A stretch of 25,474 bases of DNA. Source: CAZMIL01 sp964566425. GTDB lineage: Bacteria > Patescibacteriota > Microgenomatia > UBA1406 > GWC2-37-13. Below the pieces are notes generated by a model that saw only the letters and a list, made by a program, of their open reading frames with translations, was not told where the DNA came from and made no database searches. Location: NCBI GenBank assembly GCA_964566425.1, contig CAZMIL010000010.1:1-25474 (forward strand), given 5' to 3'. Made by a program: the position numbers and the translations under genes. This document shows, piece after piece, positions 14,361 to 21,479 of this stretch (position 1 is the stretch's first letter; each line of letters starts with the position of its first letter).

Positions 14361-15277
14361 ACTTTTTTTAATTCTTCAGCTAACAGCGGTGCAATGGAGA
14401 TCTCTTCGAGTTTAGGGAATTTTTGTTCAACAGGTAATGTAATTGTATCGGTGGTAAAAAATTTATCAATGTTCGAGTCTTGAATTCTTGTCCAAACGCC
14501 ATCGGCAAAATCATGATGGATTACCGCTGCGACAATACATTTTGCTCCATTATCCAAACACATTTGAGCTGCATTAAGTAGAGTTCCACCTAGGGTTACA
14601 ATGTCATCGACTAAAATAACGGTTTTATCTTTAACATCACCGTAAATACTTACAGCTTTACTTTTATGAATGTTTTCTAGATCTCTTTTTTTTTCAATCA
14701 TCACCAACTCTTGTTGTTCATTACCAAAAAAAGCTTTGATAAAAGCTCGTCCTCTCTCTACTCCACCCTGATCGGGTGAAGCAATCTCAATGTCATCGGT
14801 GGTGGTTAAATATTTTTTTACACTTGCGGCTAAAAGCGATAAAGCCGATAAAGGTTTCAGGGGAATAGAAAAAATGCCTTGCGTTCCCTCATCGTGTAAG
14901 TCAAAAATCCAAACTTCGTCAAATCCGAGCGATTCTAATAACTTAATTACTATATGAGCCGAAACATCTTCTCCCTCTCGGTGCTGGATATTTTGTCTGG
15001 CATAGCCGAAATAAGGAATGATAGCGATTACTTTCCTCGCCTCCGAGCGTTTAAGAGCATCACAAAAAAATAACAGTTCCATGATATTCGTATCCGTTGG
15101 ATTAGAAGTGGTTTGGATGATCGCGCAAGTTTGGTCTTTGACATCTTCGGTTATTCTCACCCTAACTTCCGAATTTTTAAATCTGATTACCTCTGCGGAA
15201 GCCAGCGTTAATCCTGCGAGTTTGGCGACTGCCTGACTGAGCTCGAGACTGTTTGTGCCGGAGAAAAGTTTGACCAT
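14357..15277 (-). CDS. prs: Ribose-phosphate pyrophosphokinase
   Basis: A 306-residue enzyme that makes PRPP from ribose 5-phosphate and ATP, for nucleotide synthesis and salvage. It opens VKLFSGTNSLELSQAVAKLA; further signatures are FKNSEVRVRI, RQNIQHREGEDVSAH (catalytic flexible region), IASPDQGGVERGRAF and the PRPP-binding loop LVDDIVTLGGTLLNAA. The loop differs slightly from the usual DDI-x-D-T-x-G-T form (V-T-L-G-G-T). I place the start at ATG 15277, where the family begins, although the frame stays open 69 nt upstream into ybaB. It begins 1 nt after the ybaB stop and is therefore in the dnaX-ybaB operon. Its stop (TAG) overlaps the recR stop. Confidence 0.94.
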   Translation of the reverse strand: MVKLFSGTNSLELSQAVAKLAGLTLASAEVIRFKNSEVRVRITEDVKDQTCAIIQTTSNPTDTNIMELLFFCDALKRSEARKVIAIIPYFGYARQNIQHREGEDVSAHIVIKLLESLGFDEVWIFDLHDEGTQGIFSIPLKPLSALSLLAASVKKYLTTTDDIEIASPDQGGVERGRAFIKAFFGNEQQELVMIEKKRDLENIHKSKAVSIYGDVKDKTVILVDDIVTLGGTLLNAAQMCLDNGAKCIVAAVIHHDFADGVWTRIQDSNIDKFFTTDTITLPVEQKFPKLEEISIAPLLAEELKKV

Positions 15278-15278
15278 A

Positions 15279-15527
15279 TTATTCTTCTTTAGACACCTCA
15301 AGAAGTTTTTGGGCGGCGTGTTCTTGCGCTTGCTTAACTGCTTCATTGACAGCGTCGGCGATTCTGATTTCTAAGACCCCATCAATTTCTATTGAAACAA
15401 TTCGTTGATCACCACGCATGACAATTTTTATTCCATCTCTTTCAATTGTCATTTCTTCGTTTTGCAAGGCTTTTTGAACTTTTTGCAATTTTCCTAAATC
15501 TCCTAAGCCCTTTAGCGGATTAAACAT
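15279..15527 (-). CDS. YbaB/EbfC nucleoid-associated protein
   Basis: An 82-residue small DNA-binding protein of the YbaB/EbfC family, which forms tweezer-like dimers on DNA. It opens MFNPLKGLGDLGKLQKVQKA, then EEMTIERDGIKIVMRGDQRI, then SIEIDG and a helical tail (ADAVNEAVKQAQEHAAQKLL). It is shorter than the usual 100-110 residues because the first helix is trimmed. It lies between dnaX and prs, matching the widespread dnaX-ybaB pairing. The start ATG at 15527 follows the dnaX stop by 10 nt without a clear Shine-Dalgarno sequence. Confidence 0.9.
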   Translation of the reverse strand: MFNPLKGLGDLGKLQKVQKALQNEEMTIERDGIKIVMRGDQRIVSIEIDGVLEIRIADAVNEAVKQAQEHAAQKLLEVSKEE

Positions 15528-15537
15528 ATCTATAAAT

Positions 15538-16590
15538 TTAATTTTTAACTTCTCTCTTATTATAAAAATCTACAACGGCAATCTCAAGTGGAAGCGATTC
15601 AATCGGTGAAATTTTCAAATTGTTGTAGGCTTCGTTAATTAAGCGAATCAGCATAGATATTTCTTTCAGAGAAAAATCTGCATCGACCTCTTGATCCTCA
15701 ACTTCTAATTTATTTTTTTTCAACAACAATTTATGAAGTTCATCCAGGAGTTGTTCACTAAGATGTTTAAAATCACCGCCAGCTTGAGCAAATTCTTCAA
15801 TCCATTGTAGACTTTTTTTAATATCATATTTAGCAATAATTTCCAGCAGATTATCCTTGGCGAGGATGCCCAAAAATTGTTTACCCTCTTCGAGACTGAG
15901 TTTATGTTGAATACTTAATTCTTCGAGCATTTTGGTAGCGTCACGGAACGAATGATCGGAATGTTTGGCGATCAATTTGAGCAAATTCTCGTCGGTTTTA
16001 ATTTTTTCGGCCTCACAGATTCTCTTCAGCATATGCAAAAGGTCGCTGCGTTTAGCTCTTCCGAAATTGATAGCGAAACATCGCGAACGGATAGTTTTGG
16101 GAATTTTTTCCAAATTAGTCGTAGCTAAAATAAAAATTACCGATTGTGGAGGTTCTTCCAATGTTTTTAGTAGAGCATTAAAAGCATCGTGAGTGATCAT
16201 GTGCGCTTCGTCGATAATAAAGACACGATATTTGTTATCCATCGGTAAAAACGCTGATTCTCTGATTAAACTTTTGATTTCTTCAATACCTCGGTTAGAG
16301 GCGGCATCCATCTCGACAACATCGACAGAAGCGTCATTATCGATGGCCGTACAGCTAGCGCACTTATTGCAGGGTTCGATACTATCACTTTTGCCTGCAA
16401 ATCTATTTTGTTTACAGTTGACTGCTTTGGCAAGAATCCGCGCAGTTGAAGTCTTACCAGTCCCTTTCTGACCGATAAACAGAAACGCGTGCGGTAAGCG
16501 AGCCGACTGCAGAAGCTTAGTCAATTCGTCTTTGACATTAGTATTATCCAGCTCGACGATTGTATGCGGTCGGTATTTAAGATAAAACAC
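15538..16590 (-). CDS. dnaX: DNA polymerase III subunit gamma (short DnaX)
   Basis: A 350-residue clamp-loader ATPase. It begins with GTG at 16590 and reads FYLKYRPHTIVELDN, the universal DnaX opening. Walker A is GQKGTGKT at 40-47; the zinc module uses Cys59, Cys74, Cys77 and Cys80; Walker B/DEAH is IIDEAHM; sensor 1 and arginine finger are ATTNLEKIPKTIRSRC. The helical collar domain runs to the C-terminus. The tau-specific domains that bind DnaB and the polymerase alpha subunit are absent (E. coli tau 643, gamma 431 residues), so this is a gamma-only form with no visible frameshift signal. It follows the ybeY-like gene by 7 nt and is followed by ybaB and prs. Confidence 0.95.
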   Translation of the reverse strand: MFYLKYRPHTIVELDNTNVKDELTKLLQSARLPHAFLFIGQKGTGKTSTARILAKAVNCKQNRFAGKSDSIEPCNKCASCTAIDNDASVDVVEMDAASNRGIEEIKSLIRESAFLPMDNKYRVFIIDEAHMITHDAFNALLKTLEEPPQSVIFILATTNLEKIPKTIRSRCFAINFGRAKRSDLLHMLKRICEAEKIKTDENLLKLIAKHSDHSFRDATKMLEELSIQHKLSLEEGKQFLGILAKDNLLEIIAKYDIKKSLQWIEEFAQAGGDFKHLSEQLLDELHKLLLKKNKLEVEDQEVDADFSLKEISMLIRLINEAYNNLKISPIESLPLEIAVVDFYNKREVKN

Positions 16591-16597
16591 AGTTAGA

Positions 16598-16951
16598 TCA
16601 AATTTTTTGAGTTAAATTACTGATCCCATGGTCAACCAGATTAAGTATAACATCGTCCACTTTTTTTCCGCGTTCTGCGGCCAAGAGAACCGCTTGCGGG
16701 TAACAGATGAGGATTTCGCCGAGGAATCTACCTTGCCTTTCCGGCTCGTCGTATAAAAAGGTTAACACAGGCAAAACAACATTTTCCTGCTTATATTTAC
16801 TGCTGACATTTTTCATTTTATTTCTGCCGACAAAAACTACGTTGATCGTATAGTTATCACTTAGACCATGTTCTAATAGCAGTCTCAAAACCGCAGTTTT
16901 TAGATTTTTTTTCCCAACTTTATATCGTGAAGAGGCAAGAACATTAATCAT
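16598..16951 (-). CDS. ybeY: YbeY-like protein with incomplete zinc motif
   Basis: A 117-residue protein resembling YbeY, the rRNA maturation endonuclease. The start at ATG 16951 is fixed by a strong Shine-Dalgarno AAGGAG (16962-16957) 5 nt upstream; a longer frame to 17062 only reads over rpsU out of phase. The fold pattern is YTINVVFVGRNKMKNVSSKY, VLTFLYDEPERQGRFLGEI, then LICYPQAVLLAAERGKK, which match the family's strand-helix order. The end, however, reads VDHGISNLTQKI: of the HGxxHLxGxDH zinc motif only the first His (His108) remains, Asn112 replaces the second, and the third is missing. The frame is clean, so this looks like a natural variant and not a sequencing error. It sits 1 nt after rpsU. 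Confidence 0.68.
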   Translation of the reverse strand: MINVLASSRYKVGKKNLKTAVLRLLLEHGLSDNYTINVVFVGRNKMKNVSSKYKQENVVLPVLTFLYDEPERQGRFLGEILICYPQAVLLAAERGKKVDDVILNLVDHGISNLTQKI

Positions 16952-16952
16952 G

Positions 16953-17129
16953 TTATCTCCTTCCTCTTTGCAATCTTTCTTTCTCTTTTTCCTTACGGAC
17001 GAGGGAAGGTTTTTTATAGAAAAGCTTTTTACGCACTTCCTCGACGATATTTTCTTCGACAAAAGTTTTGCTGAATTTTCTGAACAAAGCGTCTTTTGAT
17101 TCTCCTTTTTTCTTTGTAATAACCACCAT
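16953..17129 (-). CDS. rpsU: 30S ribosomal protein S21
   Basis: A 58-residue basic protein, found by hand translation of the minus strand. It reads MVVITKKKGESKDALFRKFS, then EENIVEEVRKKLFYKKPS and a Lys/Arg/Glu-rich tail ending LQRGRR. This matches S21: a short N-terminal strand followed by two basic helices, with the LFRKFSK and VRKKLFYKKPS blocks. S21 binds near the anti-Shine-Dalgarno end of 16S rRNA. A full Shine-Dalgarno AAGGAGGG (17148-17141) lies 11 nt upstream of the ATG. The ybeY-like start follows the stop after 1 nt. A 66-nt gap separates it from the DHH gene upstream. Confidence 0.93.
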   Translation of the reverse strand: MVVITKKKGESKDALFRKFSKTFVEENIVEEVRKKLFYKKPSLVRKEKEKERLQRGRR

Positions 17130-17140
17130 TTTGATTACAA

Positions 17141-17148
17141 CCCTCCTT
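17141..17148 (-). promoter_or_regulatory. Strong ribosome binding site of rpsU (AAGGAGGG)
   Basis: A perfect anti-16S match on the minus strand, 11 nt before the rpsU start. It stands out because most other genes here have no Shine-Dalgarno sequence. Together with AAGGAG at 16962-16957 before ybeY it decides both starts. Confidence 0.75.
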
Positions 17149-17195
17149 ACAGCTAAAATTTCTAAAAGAGAAGAGATTTGGACGAGGTAATTTTA

Positions 17196-18032
17196 TTAGA
17201 TTTTAGTGATTATTTCAACGACTTTTTTCAACGATAAAGTGGAGGGAACCGATTCGGGGTTCTTAGATGAGCCATTGAGGAGCATATTTTTAGAAATGTG
17301 TAAAAACCACGTTGCTTTGGGATCAAGTTGTTTGAGTTGAGTGTAAAGAGGAGTCAAATCGAGGCCGGCTCCCGGCTCGGTTTTAATCCTCAAATTGCCG
17401 CGCTCTAGATCCTTTCTAACCACAAGTTTGAAGTCTTGCAACAATGCTAATCTCAAAGCTTCTTCGTTTCCGGTTTCTAGCGCCAAACTCTTCCCCCAGC
17501 GTGACTTAAAAATTAGACCCTGTTTAATCTCTTGTTCAGCCCGCGTTTTATTTCTGAAGATTTGTAACACCGCATCAAGCATTTTGAAACTAAATTCACA
17601 GCGTCCTTCATCATCACTAATAACGCCTTTTAGTCCTTCAATAATTTGATGTAAAGTAAAATCGTAGATAGCGGAGGTAGGTTCCGGCCAAAAAACTTCT
17701 TTGAAATTATCGATTTGAATGACAAACTCGACCATCCGCGTCAAAGGATCAACGTCGTGAGATTTGATATTTTTATGCTTAAGTAGATAGTCAAAAACTC
17801 GCTTGGCAGCGCACAAATTGCGATCGGCAATCTGATGATGATCAAACATTCCCAAGCCGGTATCGACATGAGCAATATCGGAATTTTCGTCAACAGGCTT
17901 ATTATCGAGAGTTTTACCGGCTGGAACGAATTTCAGCTGCGCATCTTGCCAGCCTGGACGGAAACGTTTAATTAGCCACGCGCTGGTTATTGCATCTAGG
18001 TCAACGGAGACATGAGCGACAATAATTTTCAT
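17196..18032 (-). CDS. DHH-type (MYG1/DHH-like) putative phosphoesterase
   Basis: A 278-residue protein of the DHH superfamily by motif. Motif I is seen as SVDLDAITSAW with Asp11 and Asp13; a further Asp57 lies in AHVDTG; FDHHQ gives the Asp64-His65-His66 core. These would bind two metal ions for phosphodiester or nucleotide hydrolysis. The C-terminal part ends in ISKNMLLNGSSKNPE followed by STLSLKKVVEII, a nucleotide-binding-like GSS/SKNPE loop. The NanoRNase, RecJ or MYG1 assignment cannot be settled by eye. It lies 3 nt downstream of proS and 66 nt upstream of rpsU, in the translation-gene block. No Shine-Dalgarno sequence is seen. Confidence 0.72.
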   Translation of the reverse strand: MKIIVAHVSVDLDAITSAWLIKRFRPGWQDAQLKFVPAGKTLDNKPVDENSDIAHVDTGLGMFDHHQIADRNLCAAKRVFDYLLKHKNIKSHDVDPLTRMVEFVIQIDNFKEVFWPEPTSAIYDFTLHQIIEGLKGVISDDEGRCEFSFKMLDAVLQIFRNKTRAEQEIKQGLIFKSRWGKSLALETGNEEALRLALLQDFKLVVRKDLERGNLRIKTEPGAGLDLTPLYTQLKQLDPKATWFLHISKNMLLNGSSKNPESVPSTLSLKKVVEIITKI

Positions 18033-18035
18033 AGG

Positions 18036-19274
18036 TCATAGCTGTTTAAAAACTTCTTCCGGCGAGAGCAATTTGACAGTTTTCTCGCTTCGCTGCTTGT
18101 ATTCTATTCTATCACCCGTTTTACTGGAGACAACCAAACGGTGTGGAATTCCCAGGAGATCGGCTTCGGCAAGTTTTTCGCCGGCCGAAACATCCTCCCG
18201 ATCGTCCATTAAAACTTCAACCCCTTGCTTCAATAACTGTTGATAGGTATCTTTGATTTTTTGTTTAATTTGTTTATTATCGATGTTTAAACCAACTAAA
18301 TGTACTTTGAAAGGCGCAACAGATTCAGGCCAAATAATTCCTTTATCATCGTGATAAATCTCAACAATTGTTCCCAGACAGCGGGTGATGCCGATGCCAT
18401 AACTGGCAAACCATAAAGGTTGTCTCTTGCCTTTTTCGTCGCTAAACAAAACGTTCATTTTTTCGGCGTACTTGGTGCCGAGAGGGAAAATATTGCCGAC
18501 TTCAATTGTTTTGGCTGCGCTTATTTTTCCGCGTTTACATTTGGGGCAGTTCTCTTCCTCTTTTCCTTTGAAGACTTCTTTGTTTTGAGCAAAGTCACAT
18601 TTATCGCAAAAATAAATCGTATCTTCGCCCTCCGTAGCTAAAACTTGAAATTCGTGAGTGCGTTGATCTGTAAATACTCCTCCGCCAGCTTCAACCATCT
18701 TTGTTTCCAACCCCATTACTTTGAAAATTTCTCGGTAAGCCTCGGCAACTTCTTGATAATATTTTTGCATATCCTGTTGGGTAAGATGTGCACTATACAG
18801 ATCTTTCATTAAAAATTCTCTACCCCGTAAAATTCCCGACTTTGCTCTGGGTTCATGTCTGAATTTTGTTGAAAAGTGATAGAGTTTGATCGGCAAATCG
18901 CGATAGCTGGTAGCGTGTTTACGAATCAAGTCCATAACGATTTCTTCGTGAGTAAAAGATAAAGCATATTCTTTGTCATCTTTCTCGAATTGATACATTA
19001 CCTCTTTTGCGCTGTCCCAACGACCTGTTTCATTCCAAATATTTTTTGGGTGCAACAAAGGCATTAACACTTCTTGCGCCCCAGTTTTATTCATCCCCTC
19101 GCGGATAATATGCTCGATCTTTCTTTCTACGCGTCGGCCTAGAGGAAGTAAAGTGTAAGAGCCTGACATCAATTTATCGATATAGCCAGCCTTGAGGAGA
19201 AGTTTGGCGCTAACTGCAACTTCATTTTTAGGCCAAGTTTTAGTCGATTTACCAAAAAGTTGAGAATAATGCAT
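18036..19274 (-). CDS. proS: Prolyl-tRNA synthetase without editing domain
   Basis: A 412-residue class II synthetase. Motif 1 lies around GYIDKLMSGSYTLLPLGRRV; motif 2 around FRHEPRAKSGILRGREFLM (138-156); motif 3 in ASYGIGITRCLGTIVE (290-305); an anticodon-binding domain follows from about 323. Bacterial-type ProRS (E. coli, 572 residues) carries a YbaK-like editing insertion of about 180 residues between motifs 2 and 3. Here that space holds only a small C4 zinc ribbon (Cys223, Cys226, Cys243, Cys246) leading straight into KTIEVGNIFPLGTKYA. Proofreading of Ala-tRNA-Pro must therefore be done by another protein or not at all. It is the last member of the rpsB-tsf-frr-rseP cluster, 1 nt after the kinase gene. 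Confidence 0.96.
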   Translation of the reverse strand: MHYSQLFGKSTKTWPKNEVAVSAKLLLKAGYIDKLMSGSYTLLPLGRRVERKIEHIIREGMNKTGAQEVLMPLLHPKNIWNETGRWDSAKEVMYQFEKDDKEYALSFTHEEIVMDLIRKHATSYRDLPIKLYHFSTKFRHEPRAKSGILRGREFLMKDLYSAHLTQQDMQKYYQEVAEAYREIFKVMGLETKMVEAGGGVFTDQRTHEFQVLATEGEDTIYFCDKCDFAQNKEVFKGKEEENCPKCKRGKISAAKTIEVGNIFPLGTKYAEKMNVLFSDEKGKRQPLWFASYGIGITRCLGTIVEIYHDDKGIIWPESVAPFKVHLVGLNIDNKQIKQKIKDTYQQLLKQGVEVLMDDREDVSAGEKLAEADLLGIPHRLVVSSKTGDRIEYKQRSEKTVKLLSPEEVFKQL

Positions 19275-19275
19275 A

Positions 19276-19836
19276 CTATTGTTTGGAATTTAGTTTGTCA
19301 AGAACTCGTCCCAAAGTCTCCATTTGTCCTGAGGAGAAGGTATCAATTACTAAATCGTAATATTTAGAGTCCCAAAAATCGTAATTTCCATAAAGTTTTT
19401 TCCACTTGACTGCATTTTCTTCTTCTCGCTGTTTAATATATTGTTTAGCTTCATCAACAGCGATTTTATCTCTATTGACTACACGATCGATCCTAACTGC
19501 CTCATCAGAGCAGATTAGTAACACTTTGAGTATGCCAGGGATTCCTTGAGCCATGAATCCGGCCAACCAAGCCTCGTAAATCAAGTTTTTTTCTTCTTTG
19601 AGCATTTTCTTGGTCATTTCGTCTATTTGTCTTTCGTGATCGTCCGATCGAGCCATGGCTCCACGCTGATTTTCGTTGATACTATGTTCACGATCATATT
19701 TTCTCTGGATCGCGCCGACGTTGACATATTTCCAACCGAGAACTTCTTGCAGATTTTCAGCTAAGGTGCTTGTTCCCACAGCATATTTTCCGGAGATGGT
19801 AATGATTCTGTATTGAGGTTCATGTTTGTTATTCAT
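19276..19836 (-). CDS. Archaeal-type cytidylate kinase-like P-loop kinase
   Basis: A 186-residue P-loop nucleotide kinase. The phosphate loop is GKYAVGTSTLA at 16-26, with Thr22 in place of the usual Lys; archaeal cytidylate kinases also have GTTT/GTST here. Further matches to that group are the helix with a patterned VNVGAIQRKYD, the HERQIDEMTKKMLKEEKNLI stretch, EAWLAGFM (usual form EGRLAGWM), RIDRVVNRDKIAVDEAKQYI with REEENAVKW, and YYDLVIDT. The Arg of the RLAG motif is Trp here, so substrate binding may differ from CMP. Its start overlaps the rseP stop by 4 nt and its stop precedes proS by 1 nt. CMP kinase is the best guess. Confidence 0.78.
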   Translation of the reverse strand: MNNKHEPQYRIITISGKYAVGTSTLAENLQEVLGWKYVNVGAIQRKYDREHSINENQRGAMARSDDHERQIDEMTKKMLKEEKNLIYEAWLAGFMAQGIPGILKVLLICSDEAVRIDRVVNRDKIAVDEAKQYIKQREEENAVKWKKLYGNYDFWDSKYYDLVIDTFSSGQMETLGRVLDKLNSKQ

Positions 19837-20906
19837 CTGTATAAGTTAATAATATCATTTATTGAAATGATAACTGCTAGAGAGAGCAAGATCAGGATTC
19901 CAACAAAATTTGTATAGCGCTCGACCTGTTTATTGACTCTGCGTTTGGTAGCCCATTCATAGATGACAAAAACCAGGCGTCCGCCGTCAAGAGCGGGAAA
20001 CGGAAGAATATTGATGACGGCTAAATTGAGCGACAAAAGAGCTACTAATTCTAGAACTGCATTGTTACCGAATTTAATCGCCTCACCAGTATATTTAGCT
20101 ATTCCAATCGGGCCGGCAACCTGAATATTGGGTTTTTTTAATTTTACTAACTGGACTACTGTTTTGCTCAATTCGACGATAATCGTCTGGGTTATTTTGG
20201 TTGCTTCCACCAGGCCGAAAAATGGCGCTTGATACCATAAATATTTTTTAGTCACAAAGGAAGTGATTGAAATTCCTAAGGGTCCTTCGCCAGTGGGAGG
20301 ATTTTTCCGGGGAGTAACGAATAAAATTATTTCTTTACCATCTCTTTTTACAGTGGCTTCAAGGTTTTGTCCTGCTGCATTTTGACTGATTTTTTGCAGA
20401 TCAACTGGAGAGTTGAGAATATAAGTTTTTCCTCTCAATTTTATTTTAGTAATTGTATCTCCGACATGAAAACCACTGCGTTCGGCCGGTGTATTACGCT
20501 GAACAGATTCGATATTGACCGTGTTCGTGGGGGTGGGAACTCCTTGAGTAAAGAGATATGAGATCAATACCCAACCAAGGAGAAAATTGCCGATGATTCC
20601 GGCGATAATAATTAAACTTTTTTGCCAAGGTTTTTTATAAACAAAGGCTCGCTTTTTTAATTCCGGGGACATTTTTTTGTCCGTTTCGTGATACTCTTCG
20701 CCGTAGACTTTAACGAAGCCACCTAAGGGGATTAGGTTGACACTGTATAGCGTTTCACCTTTTTTAACACTGAAAAGTCGAGGTGGGAAACCAAAGCCAA
20801 ATTCCTCAACTCTCACCCCACTTTTTTTAGCAGCTATAAAATGTCCAAATTCATGAATCAGGACAAGCAAGGCCAAAATGATGATAAAAACTAAAATTTC
20901 AATCAT
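19833..20906 (-). CDS. rseP: Site-2 (RseP-type) intramembrane metalloprotease
   Basis: A 357-residue zinc metalloprotease that cuts substrates within the membrane. The zinc motif HEFGH is at 18-22 in the first membrane helix; the third metal ligand lies in ILPFPALDGGR near the C-terminal membrane helix. Between them are a membrane segment (SLIIIAGIIGNFLLGWVLIS) and one PDZ domain with NTPAERSGFHVGDTI. E. coli RseP has two PDZ domains and about 450 residues; this single-PDZ form resembles those of Gram-positive bacteria. It lies 9 nt after frr, keeping the old frr...rseP-proS order. Its target here is unknown; no anti-sigma factor gene is in the window. Confidence 0.95.
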   Translation of the reverse strand: MIEILVFIIILALLVLIHEFGHFIAAKKSGVRVEEFGFGFPPRLFSVKKGETLYSVNLIPLGGFVKVYGEEYHETDKKMSPELKKRAFVYKKPWQKSLIIIAGIIGNFLLGWVLISYLFTQGVPTPTNTVNIESVQRNTPAERSGFHVGDTITKIKLRGKTYILNSPVDLQKISQNAAGQNLEATVKRDGKEIILFVTPRKNPPTGEGPLGISITSFVTKKYLWYQAPFFGLVEATKITQTIIVELSKTVVQLVKLKKPNIQVAGPIGIAKYTGEAIKFGNNAVLELVALLSLNLAVINILPFPALDGGRLVFVIYEWATKRRVNKQVERYTNFVGILILLSLAVIISINDIINLYR

Positions 20907-20915
20907 GAGTTGGAT

Positions 20916-21476
20916 TTAAACTTGACTGATTTCTGTTTCCTTAGCCTCTTTAACCTTCTGGAGCTCTTCTATGGTGCGATGGGTAAGATTGTCTATTTCT
21001 TTTTCCTGTCGAAATTTTTCATCTTCAGTGATTGCTTTTTGCTCAAGTTGGCTTTTGATTTTTCTTCTCACTTCATCGCGGTGCGTGCGGATAATATTCT
21101 TTTTTTCTTCTATTTTTTGGCTGATTAACTTGATTATTTTTTCACGTTGCTCTTCCGACAGAGGTGGAATTTTAATTACAATTTTTGAACCTTGAGTCGC
21201 CGGCGATAAGCCTAGGGAGGATTTTAAAATGGCTTTTTCAATATCTATAATTACCGAAAGATCAAAGGGAGCAATTAATAAACTCGCAGGCCCCTCGGTG
21301 GTAATCGTTGCCAACTCCAACAATTTCAATTTCGCCTGTCCACCATAAGTCTCAACCAACAGATCTTCGATCAAAGCAGGGCTGGCTCGACCAGTACGAA
21401 TAAGTTTCAACTCATCTTTTAATGTTTGGATCGTTTTATTGGCGTTGTATTGAAAGTTTTGCAATAAAGAATCCAT
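20916..21476 (-). CDS. frr: Ribosome recycling factor
   Basis: A 186-residue protein that, with EF-G, splits the ribosome after termination. The family signature is clear: LIRTGRASPALIEDLLVETY near the N-terminus, LASLL-like TTEGPASLLIAPFD, IVIKIPPLSEEQREKIIKLI and RTHRDEVRRKIKS. The C-terminal helix is KEIDNLTHRTIEELQKVKEA. Length is normal. It has one of the few clear Shine-Dalgarno sequences here (GGAG about 8 nt before the ATG). It follows tsf by 3 nt; in most bacteria pyrH lies between them, but not here. Confidence 0.97.
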   Translation of the reverse strand: MDSLLQNFQYNANKTIQTLKDELKLIRTGRASPALIEDLLVETYGGQAKLKLLELATITTEGPASLLIAPFDLSVIIDIEKAILKSSLGLSPATQGSKIVIKIPPLSEEQREKIIKLISQKIEEKKNIIRTHRDEVRRKIKSQLEQKAITEDEKFRQEKEIDNLTHRTIEELQKVKEAKETEISQV

Positions 21477-21479
21477 AGT

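Noticed and set aside
15278..15346. Upstream start for prs at 15346
   Set aside because: The extension overlaps ybaB and has low-complexity basic residues; Prs proteins begin at the VKLFSG motif after ATG 15277.
16952..17062. Longer ybeY-like protein starting at 17062
   Set aside because: The extra residues read rpsU in another frame; the Shine-Dalgarno at 16962-16957 points to ATG 16951.
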